The notes under the pieces were generated by a model. The model was given only the letters and a program-made list of their open reading frames with translations, was not told the origin of the DNA and searched no databases. The translations under genes were made by a program, and so were the position numbers. Of a DNA stretch of 64,000 bases, positions 1 through 13,419 are shown in pieces; position 1 is the stretch's first letter, and each line of letters opens with the position of its first letter. This DNA comes from Tigriopus japonicus (taxonomy: Eukaryota > Arthropoda > Copepoda > Harpacticoida > Harpacticidae), in contig CM021314.1 in the NCBI GenBank assembly GCA_010645155.1, forward strand, positions 7,179,148-7,243,147. Direction: 5' to 3'.

Positions 1-3000
1 AACGAACTCCATTGCCAAAATGGCACCAGAACCAAATTGGGATCCATTTCCCTCTTTACTCCCTTCGGAGCATGCTTCACAACAATAGCACCCTCTCCTC
101 CATCTGGAGTGAGATAAATACAGATAAACAGCCCCGATCGATGGAAAACTCCAAACACACAAAAGTATTATCACTCCTTGGCTCACTATTTCCTAGCCCC
201 CCCAAAAGGTATCCAACAGTGGTGTGCCATTTTCACTCCTGATGGTTGAGGTCAAAGGCGGGTTGTTGGCCCAATGAAAATAAGAATGTGTTCTTGGAAT
301 GAGGGGTGAATAGCGGATCAATTTGTTGGCCATCAACCCGTCTTTTGTTGTTCCCAGTCCATGGTTGGATTGGTAGAGTCGGGAGTGAGAGGAGAACAAG
401 AAGGAAAAAGTCTTCTTTTATTACCATATTGCTGAGCCAGAGCTCAATGAGGATGGATCAGAAAAGGGCTGAATACCAAATGAGCTTGATGATTCACACC
501 CATCTAAAATATCCATGGCAAATAACGCGAGACGATCTATCCTCAAGACTAACAGAGTTAGGCAACCTTGGAATTACTCGAGGAAGAAGGGTTCGGTTAC
601 GAGATGTAGCGTGCCTTCAAATGTGGGTAAGACATGCTCCAATCGAGAAAAGAGCTTTCTTCCCCAAGAGCTTCAGAGCCACTAGAGAGGGACAGAAAAC
701 CTTTTAAAATTCCGTCAGCTGGCCTCGTTCGTTTCTAGGGAAAACTCGGGTGTTGGTTATTCCCCATGCTTTCATCCTTTCCACTCCTTGAGGAGCCATT
801 TCAACAAAATGTGTTCAGGGGGCCCCAACCTGAATGGCACCAAAAGGTGATGAAAAGATCCGGGAGCGAACGGGAGAAAAGCAATGACAGACACGCAGAA
901 AACGGTAATCAAACCAAGCCTACCGTTTAACAAACTCCCAAGGAGAAACTGGAAACCTTACTTAGTCTGATACTACATTCTGAATAGACCACTAGAGTCA
1001 GCAAAATGTAGAGAAATGTCGATTCACAAGAATGACTTGTTTGGAATAATTCTTTCAGCAACAGCTGCATGATTCATGGTATGACGTCACGTGGCGTCCA
1101 AGGTTGCATCAACAAATTTTGGATCTCGTTCCGACGCTATGTACTTAAATATTCTGAAACCGTCTGGTTAGCTTGATAAAGTTAATTATGATCAGTAAAC
1201 ACGGTGCAAACCAACTTCTAATGAACTAAGCAGAGGAGTAGTAGTATTTGTGGAAAAACTTGTCTGAGTTTGTTTTGGAGCTGAGGTTGGTGGATTAGTG
1301 AGGGGTGAGTAAACAAACCCAACTGCTACTTAACCATGAATGAGCCTCATGGATGGATTCATGGCCACGTTTACTGGGAGAAGATTGCTCCAAGTGAGTG
1401 AGTCTTACCTAGAAGAAAAACAAAACTGGATAAAGCAAAGGCGCTTCATGGATTTCTCTTGGATTTGGGACCAAGCCCCGCCTCCATTCATGTCAGAGCT
1501 TTTCGTGTGTGGAGGGTGTGGGTGCGTGCTAGTGAATTGTAGATTAGTGTGTAACATGCAAGCATCACTCAATTAAACACAGATTCATTACAAGTCTTAA
1601 GGAGAACAACTTGGAAATGTTATGTAATTCATACACGCACACACCCCTGAGATTGTCCATTATCAATAAGATATTCTTAACTAGAACTGGAAGAACAGTA
1701 AACATTTCAATTAGAGCAACACTCACTAAAGTGCTTTTTTATGTAATGATTCCTTAAGTTCGGATCTAAAGTATTTCTCAAAATGCCCATGTATGGTTTG
1801 TGGTGTTACAGAGAAACTAATTAGAAGGCCAACCTTGGCAGCTGAATTGAAGAGGGGGAACAGAGAGAAAAGTGTGTGCTCCAAGGCTGTGCCAATGGCA
1901 CGGATTACATGATTGAAGCTCATTGGCATTCCCTTTTTCTTCCTCAACTTACTAGCTATATTGCCTCGGTGGGTTGGTTGGTTGGAACGGCCGCTCTATT
2001 GGACTGCTACAAAATACTGATCTGGCGACTTGACTTGTTTGATGACAGCTGCAATCCTTTAAGAACACCAGTGGGTGACCTCGGAGGCCCATTTTGATAT
2101 GCTAGATTTCCTTGAAACTGACCCCGATATGTGTTACTGTATTGTCCACACAGTCGTTTCTAGTTCCCAAGGACCAAGGAATGCTTGTTCCAAGGACTCA
2201 TGGCCCAATTAACGAGCATTGGAACGCGTGTCCTAAACAACCTATTTACATGAGAGCGTCTTTAATTAAGAACGTGGTCCATCCCAAATGAGACATGGGT
2301 GGGACAAATTCTCCATGTTAAATCCCACCAGCCCTTGGATCCATTTGAAAGACGGAAAGATATAACCTTGTTCCAGGGAACACTATGTGTATGTAGATGG
2401 CTACATCTGTGGAGACTTGTCAGCTCTCATATTCGTCTTGGACCAGTGGACACTTTTTTACGGGTTCGGTCCATTCTGTTCCTCGCGTTGTCACCATCCG
2501 TACTGGATCTTGTCACTTGTGCACTGCTTCAATGAGATAGCATAGACCAACTGGAGCAATCTTATCAGCCGTTCCAGAGTTCGCATGTGGATATTTCAAC
2601 CAGTGTTTTTGGGTTAGTTATGAAACTAGGGAGCAAACGGGAATGTAGTATTGGATTCCTCTGTCATAAAAGCTAATACGACTTTGTTCTGAGCAGGGAA
2701 AGGTTGGTGAATTGCCAAGCGAGCAATGTGTCGACATTTCCATATTCTTGTCCAAAGCAGGTTGTTGTTCTCTTATGTTACTCGATATCACCCCCAAAAA
2801 TGCCTTTCTGACCAATAGTAACAACAACATCTGAAACCTAATATCCGAATATGGCCGTGGATAGCACACAATCGTTTCCGTTCAGACCTTGGAACAAAGG
2901 TAAAAAGAACTTAACTTGAAAAATATCGGATAAAATATAGATATGAACGTGGGGAGTTCACTTTTCGAGGATGGATGTGAATCAGGAATGGGTGGAAAAG

Positions 3001-4530
3001 AACCCCAGGATCAATGGTTGAACGTGACAACTGGCACGTGCGACAAATAACTCCCAATACGCTTACAACAATGTAGAGCAACAGCATTTGTGCCACTTCT
3101 TTCAGTATGCGTTCCAAGCATTGTCCTAACTGACCTACAGTCCTAGAAGTGCAAAAGTTTTTCTCTCTATATCTAGCTAACATTGAACGAAGTGTCATGA
3201 ACCATGACTTAATGTCAAATATTGGTGCAAGACGTGGATTTTAAATGATTTTAAATAACCAATAAAAGTAGGACAACATTTTTTATGTCTTATAGTAGGA
3301 CTGTAGGTCAATGGGGAGATCGCCAACGGAAAAGGGAGGATGCGATCAAGGAAGAACAAGAACTATACTGAATATATTGGAGATCAAATCGAATGATGAT
3401 TTCGAGACACGCTCGCCAAATCAAAGGGGAACAAAGTGGAACAATGAAGATACATGTGTGGTTAGCTTCAACCACCATGGGCTCGCCAATTACCTTCAAA
3501 GTGGGACAAGAACACGAATCTCCGTCGGTCAACCATCATTCCTCGAGATCGAATGAATGGTGCAAGCGAGAACTTTTTTCCCCCCATACCCAGAAAAGTC
3601 TCCACCTCCTGTTGTTTATTGGTTTAAGTCGAACATTGATGAACGGAAAAGAACTGGGGGTTGGCCCTGTAGAGCTGGGGCTTTTAGCTTCAAATGGCTT
3701 TTCCTGTGGACATCAGGACTGACAAGCTGTTCAAAAGCCAGACGAAACAGGCACACTTTGCCACATTTGGCCACGAGCAAGAGCACATCAGAGTAAGAGA
3801 GCTGGCTTTAAAGTGACCTCCCAAGTCTCAACAATGTCCTGGCAGCAGACTTGAACAATTCCAAATGGGTGCAATAGCACGATCTGGCTTTTTTCTTCAT
3901 CTATACTTTGTTGAAGAGAAAATGGAGATCCCAGTCCCATTTTCTGCTTGGGGTGGAAAGCCGAAGAGAGGCCAGGTGTGAAGTTATTTTTCTTAGGGGA
4001 GAAGTGAGATGCGTTTTCGCTAGGTAATAAACGACGAGAATCGGTTCCCCAAATGGTCTCTTGGCTGGGTTGTGTATTTTTCAAGCCAAAGCCCAAAAGC
4101 GAGCTCGCTGATGGCGTCTTGTAAATATTGATTTGATGACAGACATGTCTTTTTGGGGTCTTCTTCACGTTATGTATATGTACTATGTAAACGCCCAGAC
4201 TCACTTACAAATGCCTGAAGGCACAAAAAGTGCTCAATATCCAAATCCAGATGCACATTATACAGTAGTGTAGTTTTGCCCTTTTTGTTCGTTGTACAAC
4301 AGGATTGGGTTGGAATCAAGAATTTGGTCATATGAGATGGAAATTTGAATACTTTGAAAAACTTGCTCTGAAAGCAGTTTGAGTTTCTCGTTTCCATAAA
4401 GCTCTTCTCGAAGAGTGATCAATCATTAGTGCTCTCCACATAAAACGGTAACTGGATTTGAACATGCAAGAAGACTGAAAGGCTTTCTATGTCTCGTTAA
4501 ATAGCCGACAAGGTCGTTTCAGACAGGGTT
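1..4530. other. No gene recognised
   Basis: Only short open frames occur here, and none has a recognisable domain, signal peptide or consistent splice structure. The right end may include the distal 3' flank of the GST gene, which runs leftward. I see no RNA gene or clear repeat. Confidence 0.5.
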
Positions 4531-4539
4531 TAATTCGTG

Positions 4540-4545
4540 TTTATT
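4540..4545 (-). terminator. Poly(A) signal of the GST gene
   Basis: The plus strand reads TTTATT, so the minus strand carries AATAAA about 250 bp beyond the GST stop codon. This is the first such hexamer I noticed in the expected direction and would give a 3' UTR of roughly 270 nt. Confidence 0.45.
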
Positions 4546-4795
4546 TCAAGGATCGATCCATGAGTTGTCTTTTTTGCAATAATAGGTTAGCAAATGGGCC
4601 TCTTAGTAAAAATAAGGGGTTAGACGAGTAAGTTGGAATAGGTACGATTAGTTCAATGAGATTGGAGATTTGTAAACAAGTGTGTGAATGTATGGTTTGA
4701 CTATGCATTGGTCAGTAACTCGGCGATGGAATTGAAGATTGTCTGTCAATTCAGACCTCTTGATATTGTGCTACTTGTGGACACTTCCGGTTCTC

Positions 4796-6217
4796 TCAGA
4801 AGAGTCCTTCCGGCCTGGTTTTAATCCATTCCTTGATCCCTGGCTCAGCCAAGACTCGATTGACCAAATCCACGAGCAGAGGGTAATCTTCGAGCATGTA
4901 AAGGCGCTCATCAGCGTGCGGCAATGTCTTATAGAAGGGATCTTCGGGATCCGAAAACGAGTACAGAATGTGGAACATGTAGATATCGCCATAGGTTAGC
5001 TAGATTTGGAGAGAAGTAACAATGGGGGTGTAACTCAGTGGTAGAGTGTCTGTTTCGCATACAGAAAGTCCCGGGTTCAAGTCCCGGCTCCTCCAAGGTT
5101 ATGTTATTATTACCTTTTCGCCGGCAAAATATTTTCCCCCTCTGGAACGGAGAATGTCCTCTGTGCTTCTGAAGAATTTTGGAAGAAAGACCTCAATGTT
5201 CTGTCGTACCAGGGACACTTGTTCGTCCCAACTTTGTGCCCGAAATACGGCCACCCATTCTAAGTAGGTTTTAAACAATTGGGAGTTACTATTCCATCAA
5301 CATATGGGAACCAGAAGCAATTCACTTACTGTTGTTGAAGTCTGTGGCACAATCGACAATCATGTCTGCATAGGTCTGTTCCAATTCCGTGTCCCCATAA
5401 AGACCGGCTCGTTTGGCCAAAAATCGAGCAATTGTGATAGACTGACAGAACATCTGACCCTCAAAGGTCAGAATTGGGACCTGGCCAAAAGGCGTTTCTA
5501 CACGAGAAGAACGACAAACAGAGTCAGTCCATCATGCGGCCTTGATGGTTGGTTTGCATGTCATGAAATTAGCGATAGAGGCTCACCTGGCTTGAGTTCC
5601 CTCCATTCGTCGGCAGATAACCGGATGTCTTCGAATTGGATTCCTGCTTGAGCCATAATCAGTCGAGAGAGCTCTGCTCGACCACTCCCATCAAAGTAAA
5701 ACAACCGAACCTTGCCATCATTGGCTGACTGCTTGAGAAGATCTGCGACACTAAACCGGCTTTCTTCCGCCAGGTTGTCTTCCTCTTCCGGTTGAGCAGC
5801 TGTTCCATTTCCATTTTCGTGAACAGGTTCACTGGTCTCGGTTTTGATCTCAGATTGTTCCTCGTGAGCTTTAGCATTTCCATTGGCATCTTGACCAGAT
5901 GTGGATTCAGCCGCTGATGAGTCATCCACTCCTTTTGGAGGAGCAGTATCCTTGGCGATCTCTGTCTCGTCCTTGGTTTCTTTGACATCTTTTGAGGGTT
6001 CGGAAGACGTAGAACTTTTCTTACTGGGACTGCTCTTGTCATCTGGAGTGGATGGGGCGTTGACCGGTTCCTTGGCTTTCGCTGCTGTGTCCTTGCTGTC
6101 CTTGGTGGGCGTGGAGGGAGCCGAAGTCTTCTTGACAGTCTTCTTGGGATCCTCCTTCTTGCCCGTCTCCTTGTCCTTCTTGGGGGATTCCTTCTTCACT
6201 TCCTTCTCCTTGGCCAT
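4796..6217 (-). CDS. Sigma-class glutathione S-transferase with long charged N-terminal extension
   Basis: Four coding exons read right to left: 6217-5587, 5497-5330, 5259-5114 and 4999-4796. All have GT-AG junctions and matching phase, giving 382 aa. Residues 1 to about 168 are a low-complexity Lys/Glu/Ser/Thr tract beginning MAKEKEVKKE. The GST thioredoxin-like domain starts near residue 170 (VRLFYFDGSGRAE, putative catalytic Tyr 174), continues through TPFGQVPILTFEGQ and QSITIARFLAK, and ends with the all-helical domain (KYFAGEKLTYGDI, stop after RPEGLF). Sigma GSTs conjugate glutathione to electrophiles or isomerise prostaglandin H2. They are usually about 200 aa, so the extension nearly doubles this one. 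The ATG at 6217 is preferred because a 3' splice site (TTTACAG) lies just upstream, near 6241, implying a separate 5' UTR exon; a longer open frame to 6430 looks like intron. Drosophila GstS1 also has an N-terminal extension, but proline-rich. Confidence 0.85.
5024..5095 (+). tRNA. tRNA-Ala(CGC)
   Basis: The 72-bp sequence folds as a full cloverleaf. It has a 7-bp acceptor stem with one U-U mismatch at 6:67, D stem ACTC/GAGT, anticodon stem TCTGT/ACAGA around loop TTCGCAT (anticodon CGC), T stem CCGGG/CCCGG, and discriminator A. It carries the G3-U70 pair that marks alanine tRNAs. The internal B box GGTTCAAGTCC matches the pol III consensus; A-box position 10 is A rather than the usual G, compensated by U25. 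It lies on the plus strand inside the last intron (5000-5113) of the minus-strand GST gene. The single mismatch leaves open a recently inactivated copy. Confidence 0.88.
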
Positions 6218-6241
6218 AGCTCTGTTTCTCGTCACAGCTGT

Positions 6242-9200
6242 AAATACTTCAAGACTGAAAACCACTTTCCCGAAGAGAAGAATCAGGAGGCCTCCACTCG
6301 CAACAATGAAGACAGGTACTCTCGTCAAGCAAGAGAGTGAGTGAGGAAGGAATGGAGGGGGACGAGGAAGCACCAATTCCAGGCTCCCCTTGGTGCCAGG
6401 CCCGGGCCAGAATTGAAGTGCCAGAGACATCTGACTACGAATGGAGAAGGCAGGCCGAATATGCTAACCCAATCGAATTTGCGAGAGAGAGAGAGAGTGC
6501 CCCTCCGACGCTTCTTCTTCAACCCGACACCCGACCTCATGAATGTGTTCATGGAGTTGTCAGTCCTGCTACATACGTCCTCTACATACATTCATACTCG
6601 TGCCATGAGCCCATGGCAGGAAATCGAGTGAGTGCCTTTTCGGCCTCTCACTTCGCCTTCCTGCAAGTTATTGGTCACAAGGGGAGTTCAAGCAAGCCTA
6701 TCACTAACCTCAAGCGTAGGCTGTCTCAGTGGTCCTGTTGCATGTTTAGCAAACGCCAATTCAGTGGGTGATTTAGAGCAACGGGTCTAATGCCGACTAG
6801 AGTTGGATCGAACCAATCATAACTTTTTGAAAATTGGACGCTTCAGGTCAAGCTCGGTTGGTTTCCTTGTTTATGATGGCTTTGAATCGAGGTGTATGCC
6901 GAAAGATAATTAAAGTTTGAATGATTTCGCCGCATGTTTTATGGTTGGAAATGGTTCTTGTTGTGGTTAACACCGACCAAACCGCAAAAGAGGGAATGAA
7001 ATCAACATAAGGAGTAGGATCTTCACCATGGTGACTCATCTCTTGTTGGATGACCTCATCAGTACTTCAGGAACGCCGAGAGGAGGCTAATAAAAGCAAG
7101 GAAATGGATGATGATGATGCTTAAACGAGGACTAGCTTCTACTGCCGACGACGATTTTCAGGGTGAAGGTTCAATCTTTCAGATGTGTTTTTGTGAGTGT
7201 GGGAGTCTGAAGCCAACACCCCTACTTCTGCAACTTCCTCCTCGTTTTGTTGCGAATTAAGTTTGCGTCGAATTTATGTCCAAGGGAGCATGGAATAAAA
7301 TGCGAGTGAGAGAGAGAGGCGAGTAGTCGAAATGGACGGGGAAATTCAAGGAGCCCAAGGGAATGAATTTTTATTGCCCAGACAAGACCTCAATTTATTC
7401 AGGAAAACCGTCGTAAAATGTCAAATAGGTCACCCAAAGCTTCAGGTTGAGACCTTGGAGGCCTATCTGCTAACTCAGTCCTCGAAACTTACTGGAACTT
7501 GAACCTTGGCTGGCACTAAAAGAAATGGCCCTTTTCCACATTTCGTTCCACAGCGAAATTGTGGAACATGGCGCCAACTTGGACAATGTTGAGTCGAGAT
7601 TTTCTCATAATCAAAGGGCACGATATTTGCTAATGGACTCGATTACAATGTTCTGGATTGTTTTTACCCGCCAAAGATTGCTTCAAGCACACAATCGTGT
7701 AGACTCATACCTTAAAATTCATGATTCGGTAGAGAGAGAGAGAGTTCGATGTAAAAAGCCATAATCAAGATTACAAGTGGCAGAAGTAAAACAAAGCTTA
7801 TAATCCAATAATGAAATGTTCCCCTTTAAGCGCTCATCTCTTTTTTATCTGGGTCTCCTTTGCTTAGATTGAGACTGGGTCCATCTTAAATCCTGGATTT
7901 AAAAGCCATTCGGTTGGGATTTCCAGTTCAAAAGTGGCCCTTTGTTACTTGCTCACTTCAATACAAAGAAGAGTCTGAGTCTGGTGTTCTTACCTAAGGC
8001 TGGTCCCATTCCCAAAGTTAACGTAGATCCAAAGTGATCGTACCCAAAAATGAACTTTGCCAAGGAACATGTTCCTTCACCAAACGGACTTTTTTAGTGG
8101 TCCTCTTAAGTGTGTACAAGCCATGCCAAGACAGACCATTGAAGCACTTCAAATTGTCATCAATCCAAGATCTTGGCAATGCTGTTCTGGAGATGTTCCA
8201 AACGAAGCTGAGCCTTGCTACATAGTACAATAGGCTTTAGAATCTAGTTGCTGGACTTGAACTCGTAAACTTGACTTTTCCATTTTCTTCCATGAGAGCA
8301 GCAGGGACTTCTTAGAGGCTAAACCGATGAGACCATTAGCTTATCCGTCCCTTCATGACTTTCAGTTCAGAATGTGTCAATGTCAATATGGGACGTCGAG
8401 ATTGACTCAGATATCTCCCGTCTTGCTTCCCCTTCTTTCGGATTCAGCGAGACAGGATCAGGGTTGGTTTAATAATTCTTTCCAGACCTTTTTCATAAAT
8501 AAAACGATTTTCTCTTGAATTTCATGAAAAGCCATTTAAACACGACAAAACAGAGTATGGAAGCGATGAAAGAAAATAGCGATTAAATTTGTTTTCTTGG
8601 ACAGAAGTGTTGGACGTATCAAGTCATTTCCTTAAGTAAAAACAAATTAGATTTCTTTCCTAGGCACAAATGTACCTTGTGTTACATTTAATATGTCAAA
8701 TACGGGATTTTTGTTGCGAAAATGGAACAACATAATAAACCAAAAACTATCAGAGCGAAAGAAATATCCCCCCTCTTTACGGGAAAAAACCCTTGAGTCT
8801 CCTTTAAACCAACCCTGAACACCAGAGTTGCCATGGGTACAGGATGTCCTGGAGCAATTTGTCAATCTTCGTTGACTCATACTGTGCAATTAGCTTCATC
8901 CAAATCTGCCTACATCGATGGCAGGATTCCCACTTCCCAGTCTCTTTTGGGAGCTGCGAGAGCCGATAATCCTAGCATTTGCGCCCTCCAGGAGATGTGC
9001 GCCCTAGTTCATTATGTACACTACATAGATGCAAGTACGTACTAGCATAGACACAACAACAACACATGTTCAGACTTAAAACTCCATTATGGCACGAGGT
9101 AAATAGCTTTTGGGGGTGAAATTTGGACCCCTCGGATGGCACAGCTGACGGTCTTTTTAGTCGATTAAATTCAATGTCACTTGTCTATTCCACGAACATC

Positions 9201-12200
9201 TCAAAATAAAGAAGAGAAAAGAAACTCGTGGGAGTTCTCGATTGAATTGGAAACGGAAGGTCGAATCGAAAGCGCTGTCGCTTCAGAAGTCTCTGATCTT
9301 GAAGGCAAATTCGTTTGTTAAGTTAAGCCCAAGGGTAAGAAGCGAGGATTTGACCTCCTCGTGTGGATTTTTCCCGCTTTGAAGAGCAAATCTTGAGTCT
9401 CTCAAAAGTCAAGAGCCCCTTGAAAAGAGTTCAAGCTTCATAGAGGACCATTCCAAGCTACCAACGACTTTGACTTTACCCATGATTAGATGTGGGGGAT
9501 GAATTTCCGTGCCTGTTCCCAAGACTCAATTGGAAATAACTATGATTATGGCTCGAGAAAATGCATATCTCATATGATTGGAACGAATGAAAAATCCAAG
9601 ATTGATTTGCAAGGGTTTGAAACCGGTAGGAATCCCACTTGAGTTTGAAGTGGAGAGTCTGGAAGATAGACTTTTCCCAATGGTCCTTATCCTTTCTTCA
9701 AAACCAGGTCCACATCCAACACTCGTGTGTATGGAGGTGAAGCACACAAGCTTCACAAGAAGGTGGTTTGGAAAAGCAATTTCTAAGCCTCAGAATTGGA
9801 ATTTCGCTCTCTTTCTCTCTTGCAGATATAGGGACGAAAAAATCATTCCCAGTCACTCGGCTCATTCAAGAAATTGGACCAGAGAGAAAAGCATCCTCTG
9901 CTCCAAAATAGACCATATCTAGGGCATGCGAGGTCTTGTGATATGTTTTGGCATGTCCAAAGGGATCTGTGGATGTTCTGTCCACAATCCTACAAATGTT
10001 TACAATCAGGCTAGGAGAAAGCAGTAGCCAAAAGAAGACCTCATTCTCTCCAAAGATCCTTTGACTTTTTCAACCTTTTCCCACAAAAGAAGGGAACGAT
10101 GTGTCCCTCGCCATTTCCCACAGAAAAAAGGGGGGATTTAGGGGACACTTTCAACCTGCACATCAAGATCTATCACCCAAAGTCACTGTCAAGAATAATC
10201 TAAGCAATATTGACTTGGTTCCATGCTAAGAACCAGTAGCTGGAAGTTTGCAAGGCCTTGGAAAGATGAAATCTTTGGAAATCTAGTTTCCAAAAGAATC
10301 GAAGCCGGAATGATTCCTTTTTAACTTTAATGAACCTCACACTCTCGTTCCTTGATTGCATTGTTGAAGTTTTCCCGGCAAGAAGAACATGCATTTTTTA
10401 TCCCAGTGCCAGACAGAGAGCGTGTGTGTATTGGTTGGTGTTCTTCCTCTTGCTATTCTTCCAATTGATAGCAATCAGAGAACCATTCAAAACCAAAATC
10501 CCTTCCCGTCCTTCTTCTTGGACTGTGTTTTCTTTTTCTCTCAATTTCGTGAGGAAAAGGAGAAGAAACTTGTTGGAAAGAGGGCGATTCGGATTTCCAC
10601 ATCTCTTTCCGAACTAACAAGGTGCGGTTGAAGAAAGCAAGAGGATCCTCTTCAACGTTTCCTTCCATATACAGATGCCATTTTTTCCCGTCTGCAATAC
10701 GTAAACCGGCCAAAAGTGTAGTTGGATTTCCCTATTTATGCTGAAGAGGAGATCCATATCTAAAGTACTTGCACATGGACGGTGGGACAAATGTCCAAGT
10801 TGATGAGCGTTGGAATAAATCAGCCGATATCACTTAATTGCTGATGAAATATTTAGTACGCGTCATGCTATTCCCATATTTAAGTGGACACTTGTGATCC
10901 GATCACGATTCAAAGCTTCATTATTGACCCAATCTCACGAGAATGAAGCCATTCCTAATGAAATATAAACAAAGCTTGTGTGAAATGACCGCGATTATGT
11001 GATAAACGAAAGGGGGACGAAAAGTTATTTAGCTTTGCCAGCGTCTTTTCCCTTCATTTTTGACCTTGTTTGAGGAACACATCGGGTTCGCATGATCCAT
11101 TATATGAAGGATTGGAAACGCTTTTTCTTCTGGCCGTGGAAAGAAACTAGTATTTAGGCATTTTTTGTATGTCCCTTTGAGTTATTGGTGTAAAAGCAGC
11201 GGGGAATATGCTTTCTTGACTTGCATTCAAAAGCAATGGGGACTCTCTGTCAATCTCGTGGCACGCAACTCGAGGGGGAATAATTCATGCCTCGAACCTG
11301 AAGCCCTCTCTCTCTCTCCCTCTCTCTTCCACCACAGATATTCTCCTCAACACGATTATAGATGAGAAAATTTTAAAACTTCAAAGTGTGATGTACAGTA
11401 AAATTATAATTTTTTTAGTACCAAAGTAACAAGATTTTTGTTCCAAGAAACGACGCATTGTAAAGGTTTATTTCACGCAAGAGGCAGAATTGGGTGTTTC
11501 CGTCAGTCCGATAGATATTCTTGCATCGAATATCAGTATATTCAACGTTGACTGTTCTGTTGATCAACAACAAAGTTGATTCTTAATTTGAAAATTATTT
11601 TTATAGTGAGAGACATTGTGTTCAAAATGTACATTTCGATTTCTTTTTTTTCTATCAAGGGTTGATCTAATATCGAGCATTCTTATTTCTAATTTTCATA
11701 GTACCTGAATGAATTGGGTTGTTTCTTCATCTAGGTAAGGTATTCAAATCTGTGTTAACCCTGGCATCAGAAAACTTGAAGAGGGTTCGGCTCTCATTAC
11801 AGTTATGTGTTGAAATATCATGAGAAAAACCACCGGATTCGTCATGTCAGCCAACTCAGGGCAACAAAACCTTTTACGTAGAGGGGGTCTTTTTATACCC
11901 AAGGGATTGTAAGCCACATTAGGGCCTTAATTAGACTGGCACACCATGTTCCCATAACCAAATGGAACCATCCAATTCCAATAGCCTGATCCAAGTAAGA
12001 ATGGTAAGATCGTGTCTGGGTCAAGAGGTGAATGTGCCAAAGTCTGAGAACCCTTTTGTGCTTTTTGCATCGCACCTTCAAACTTTCCAATCATGTAAAG
12101 GGGTTTTCAATGAAAAACGGTCCAAGCGAGAATTCACGTGCAAAGTTCTATCTCGTAATTCCCTGCTCCAGAATCAAAAACTTTTCCTTCACTCACGTAG

Positions 12201-12900
12201 TACTACCCCCATTCCATTCCATTTCTAGGGTGTATAGTATGTAGTACACTTCCAAGTCGTTGTTGAGCTCTTACAAGCATGAAGAATTATGGCTTTGGCG
12301 ATTCGATTTTTTTTACTTCTTGGTTGAGATTTCGGTAAAACATTTTCGCCCCACTCCTTCTCAAGTGAGCTTTGCAACATTTCGGAATTTGCATTCACTG
12401 GCTGAGTCAAAGAGGATGCAAGAACCATGAAAGCTGTTTTCCTATATTACCTGCTCTGCATCAAAGCTCTTAATACGTACAACAGCAACAAAAAACGCAT
12501 GAAAGGTGGTCAAGTTTTGGCAGAATAAGCGAGATACCAACGGATCTGCTATGCTTCAGCCATGCCAATAAAAGGGTAATGTCTTTGTATGCAAATTGGC
12601 AAAAAACAACCGAATGCAAAACACGTGGGCAAGTATGATTTAAGAAGGTTGCCACAAAGCAATTTTGTGGATAGCATCTCGACAAGAAGGATAACAGAAG
12701 ATCGGATGCAACGAACAAATAGTCGCTTCCAAATCCTTAAATTTGGGCAACAGCTAGGTTTAAGTTACCTTTTTAGCTTGTTTCATCTCGTATTACACTT
12801 TTAAGCTCAATTGTTTATTTGGAATGCGTCAAAAGGAATGTGAGCAGAATTGGTCAGTAATGGAAAGCGCAGGTTAGGTAGGTAACCCTAACCAAGGATG
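6242..12900. other. Long stretch without recognisable gene
   Basis: It begins with the presumed 5' UTR intron and upstream region of the GST gene. Open frames are short and mostly overlap on opposite strands. Small GA or TC microsatellites occur near 6484, 7733 and 11308. It could be intron of the SAMD5-like gene, whose next exon should lie to the left of 20.1 kb on the minus strand. Confidence 0.4.
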
Positions 12901-12927
12901 GCTCAAGCCAGGATTACTTTCAAAATA

Positions 12928-13020
12928 CACACTGGGTCCGATTAGTACAATGAAATTCAATGGAACAATACATTTGTAGCAAAAACCTCACATTTTAGTA
13001 CAATGATCGGACCCAGTGTG
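12928..13020. mobile_element. 93-bp Tc1/mariner-like MITE
   Basis: Terminal inverted repeats CACACTGGGTCCGAT and ATCGGACCCAGTGTG face each other and are flanked by TA on both sides (12926-12927 and 13021-13022). The arms continue imperfectly through AGTACAATG. There is no coding capacity. TA duplication and short perfect termini fit a non-autonomous Tc1/mariner-group element. Confidence 0.65.
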
Positions 13021-13288
13021 TATTTTTGAAATTCGTCCTGACGTACAGTGGTTCCTGCCCTAACACCCCAAAAATCAATGCACATTGTGGAACACCAGGT
13101 CATAGAGGGTTGGTTTTATATTTCCAAACGACCCAAGACATCAAACTAATTATGTAATTCGTATTTGGAACGAATGTGTTTAAATGCAGCTTGTAAAACG
13201 CAGCCAAGATTATATGGACCTGCACAGCTCGTTTACTTTTCTTAGTTCCCAAAGCTCTGTAAGATGGCGTTGGGCGAATTGGTTCAAT

Positions 13289-13409
13289 TACCTACCGTTA
13301 GATGGGGATACACCTTGAAGGTTGAAAGGTGATTTTTTTTTGTATTGGCGAAAACCGGTGGAAATTCACGTTTCAACCTCAAAAGGTGCGTCGCCATCTA
13401 AGTTAGGTA
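13289..13409. repeat. Imperfect foldback element
   Basis: The left arm TACCTACCGTTAGATGGG...GGTTGAAA pairs with the right arm TTTCAACC...CCATCTAAGTTAGGTA, with several mismatches over about 45 bp. TA sits at both edges. It looks like an old MITE; no protein is encoded. Confidence 0.5.
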
Positions 13410-13419
13410 CACCTAACTT

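Noticed and set aside
5901..6344. 147-codon plus-strand frame
   Set aside because: It is antisense to the low-complexity first exon of the GST gene; its Ser/Leu-rich composition is a by-product.
6218..6430. Upstream in-frame extension of the GST protein with a hydrophobic stretch (VPVFIVASGGLLILLFG)
   Set aside because: A splice acceptor sits between it and the ATG at 6217, and the sequence looks intronic; not used as a membrane anchor.
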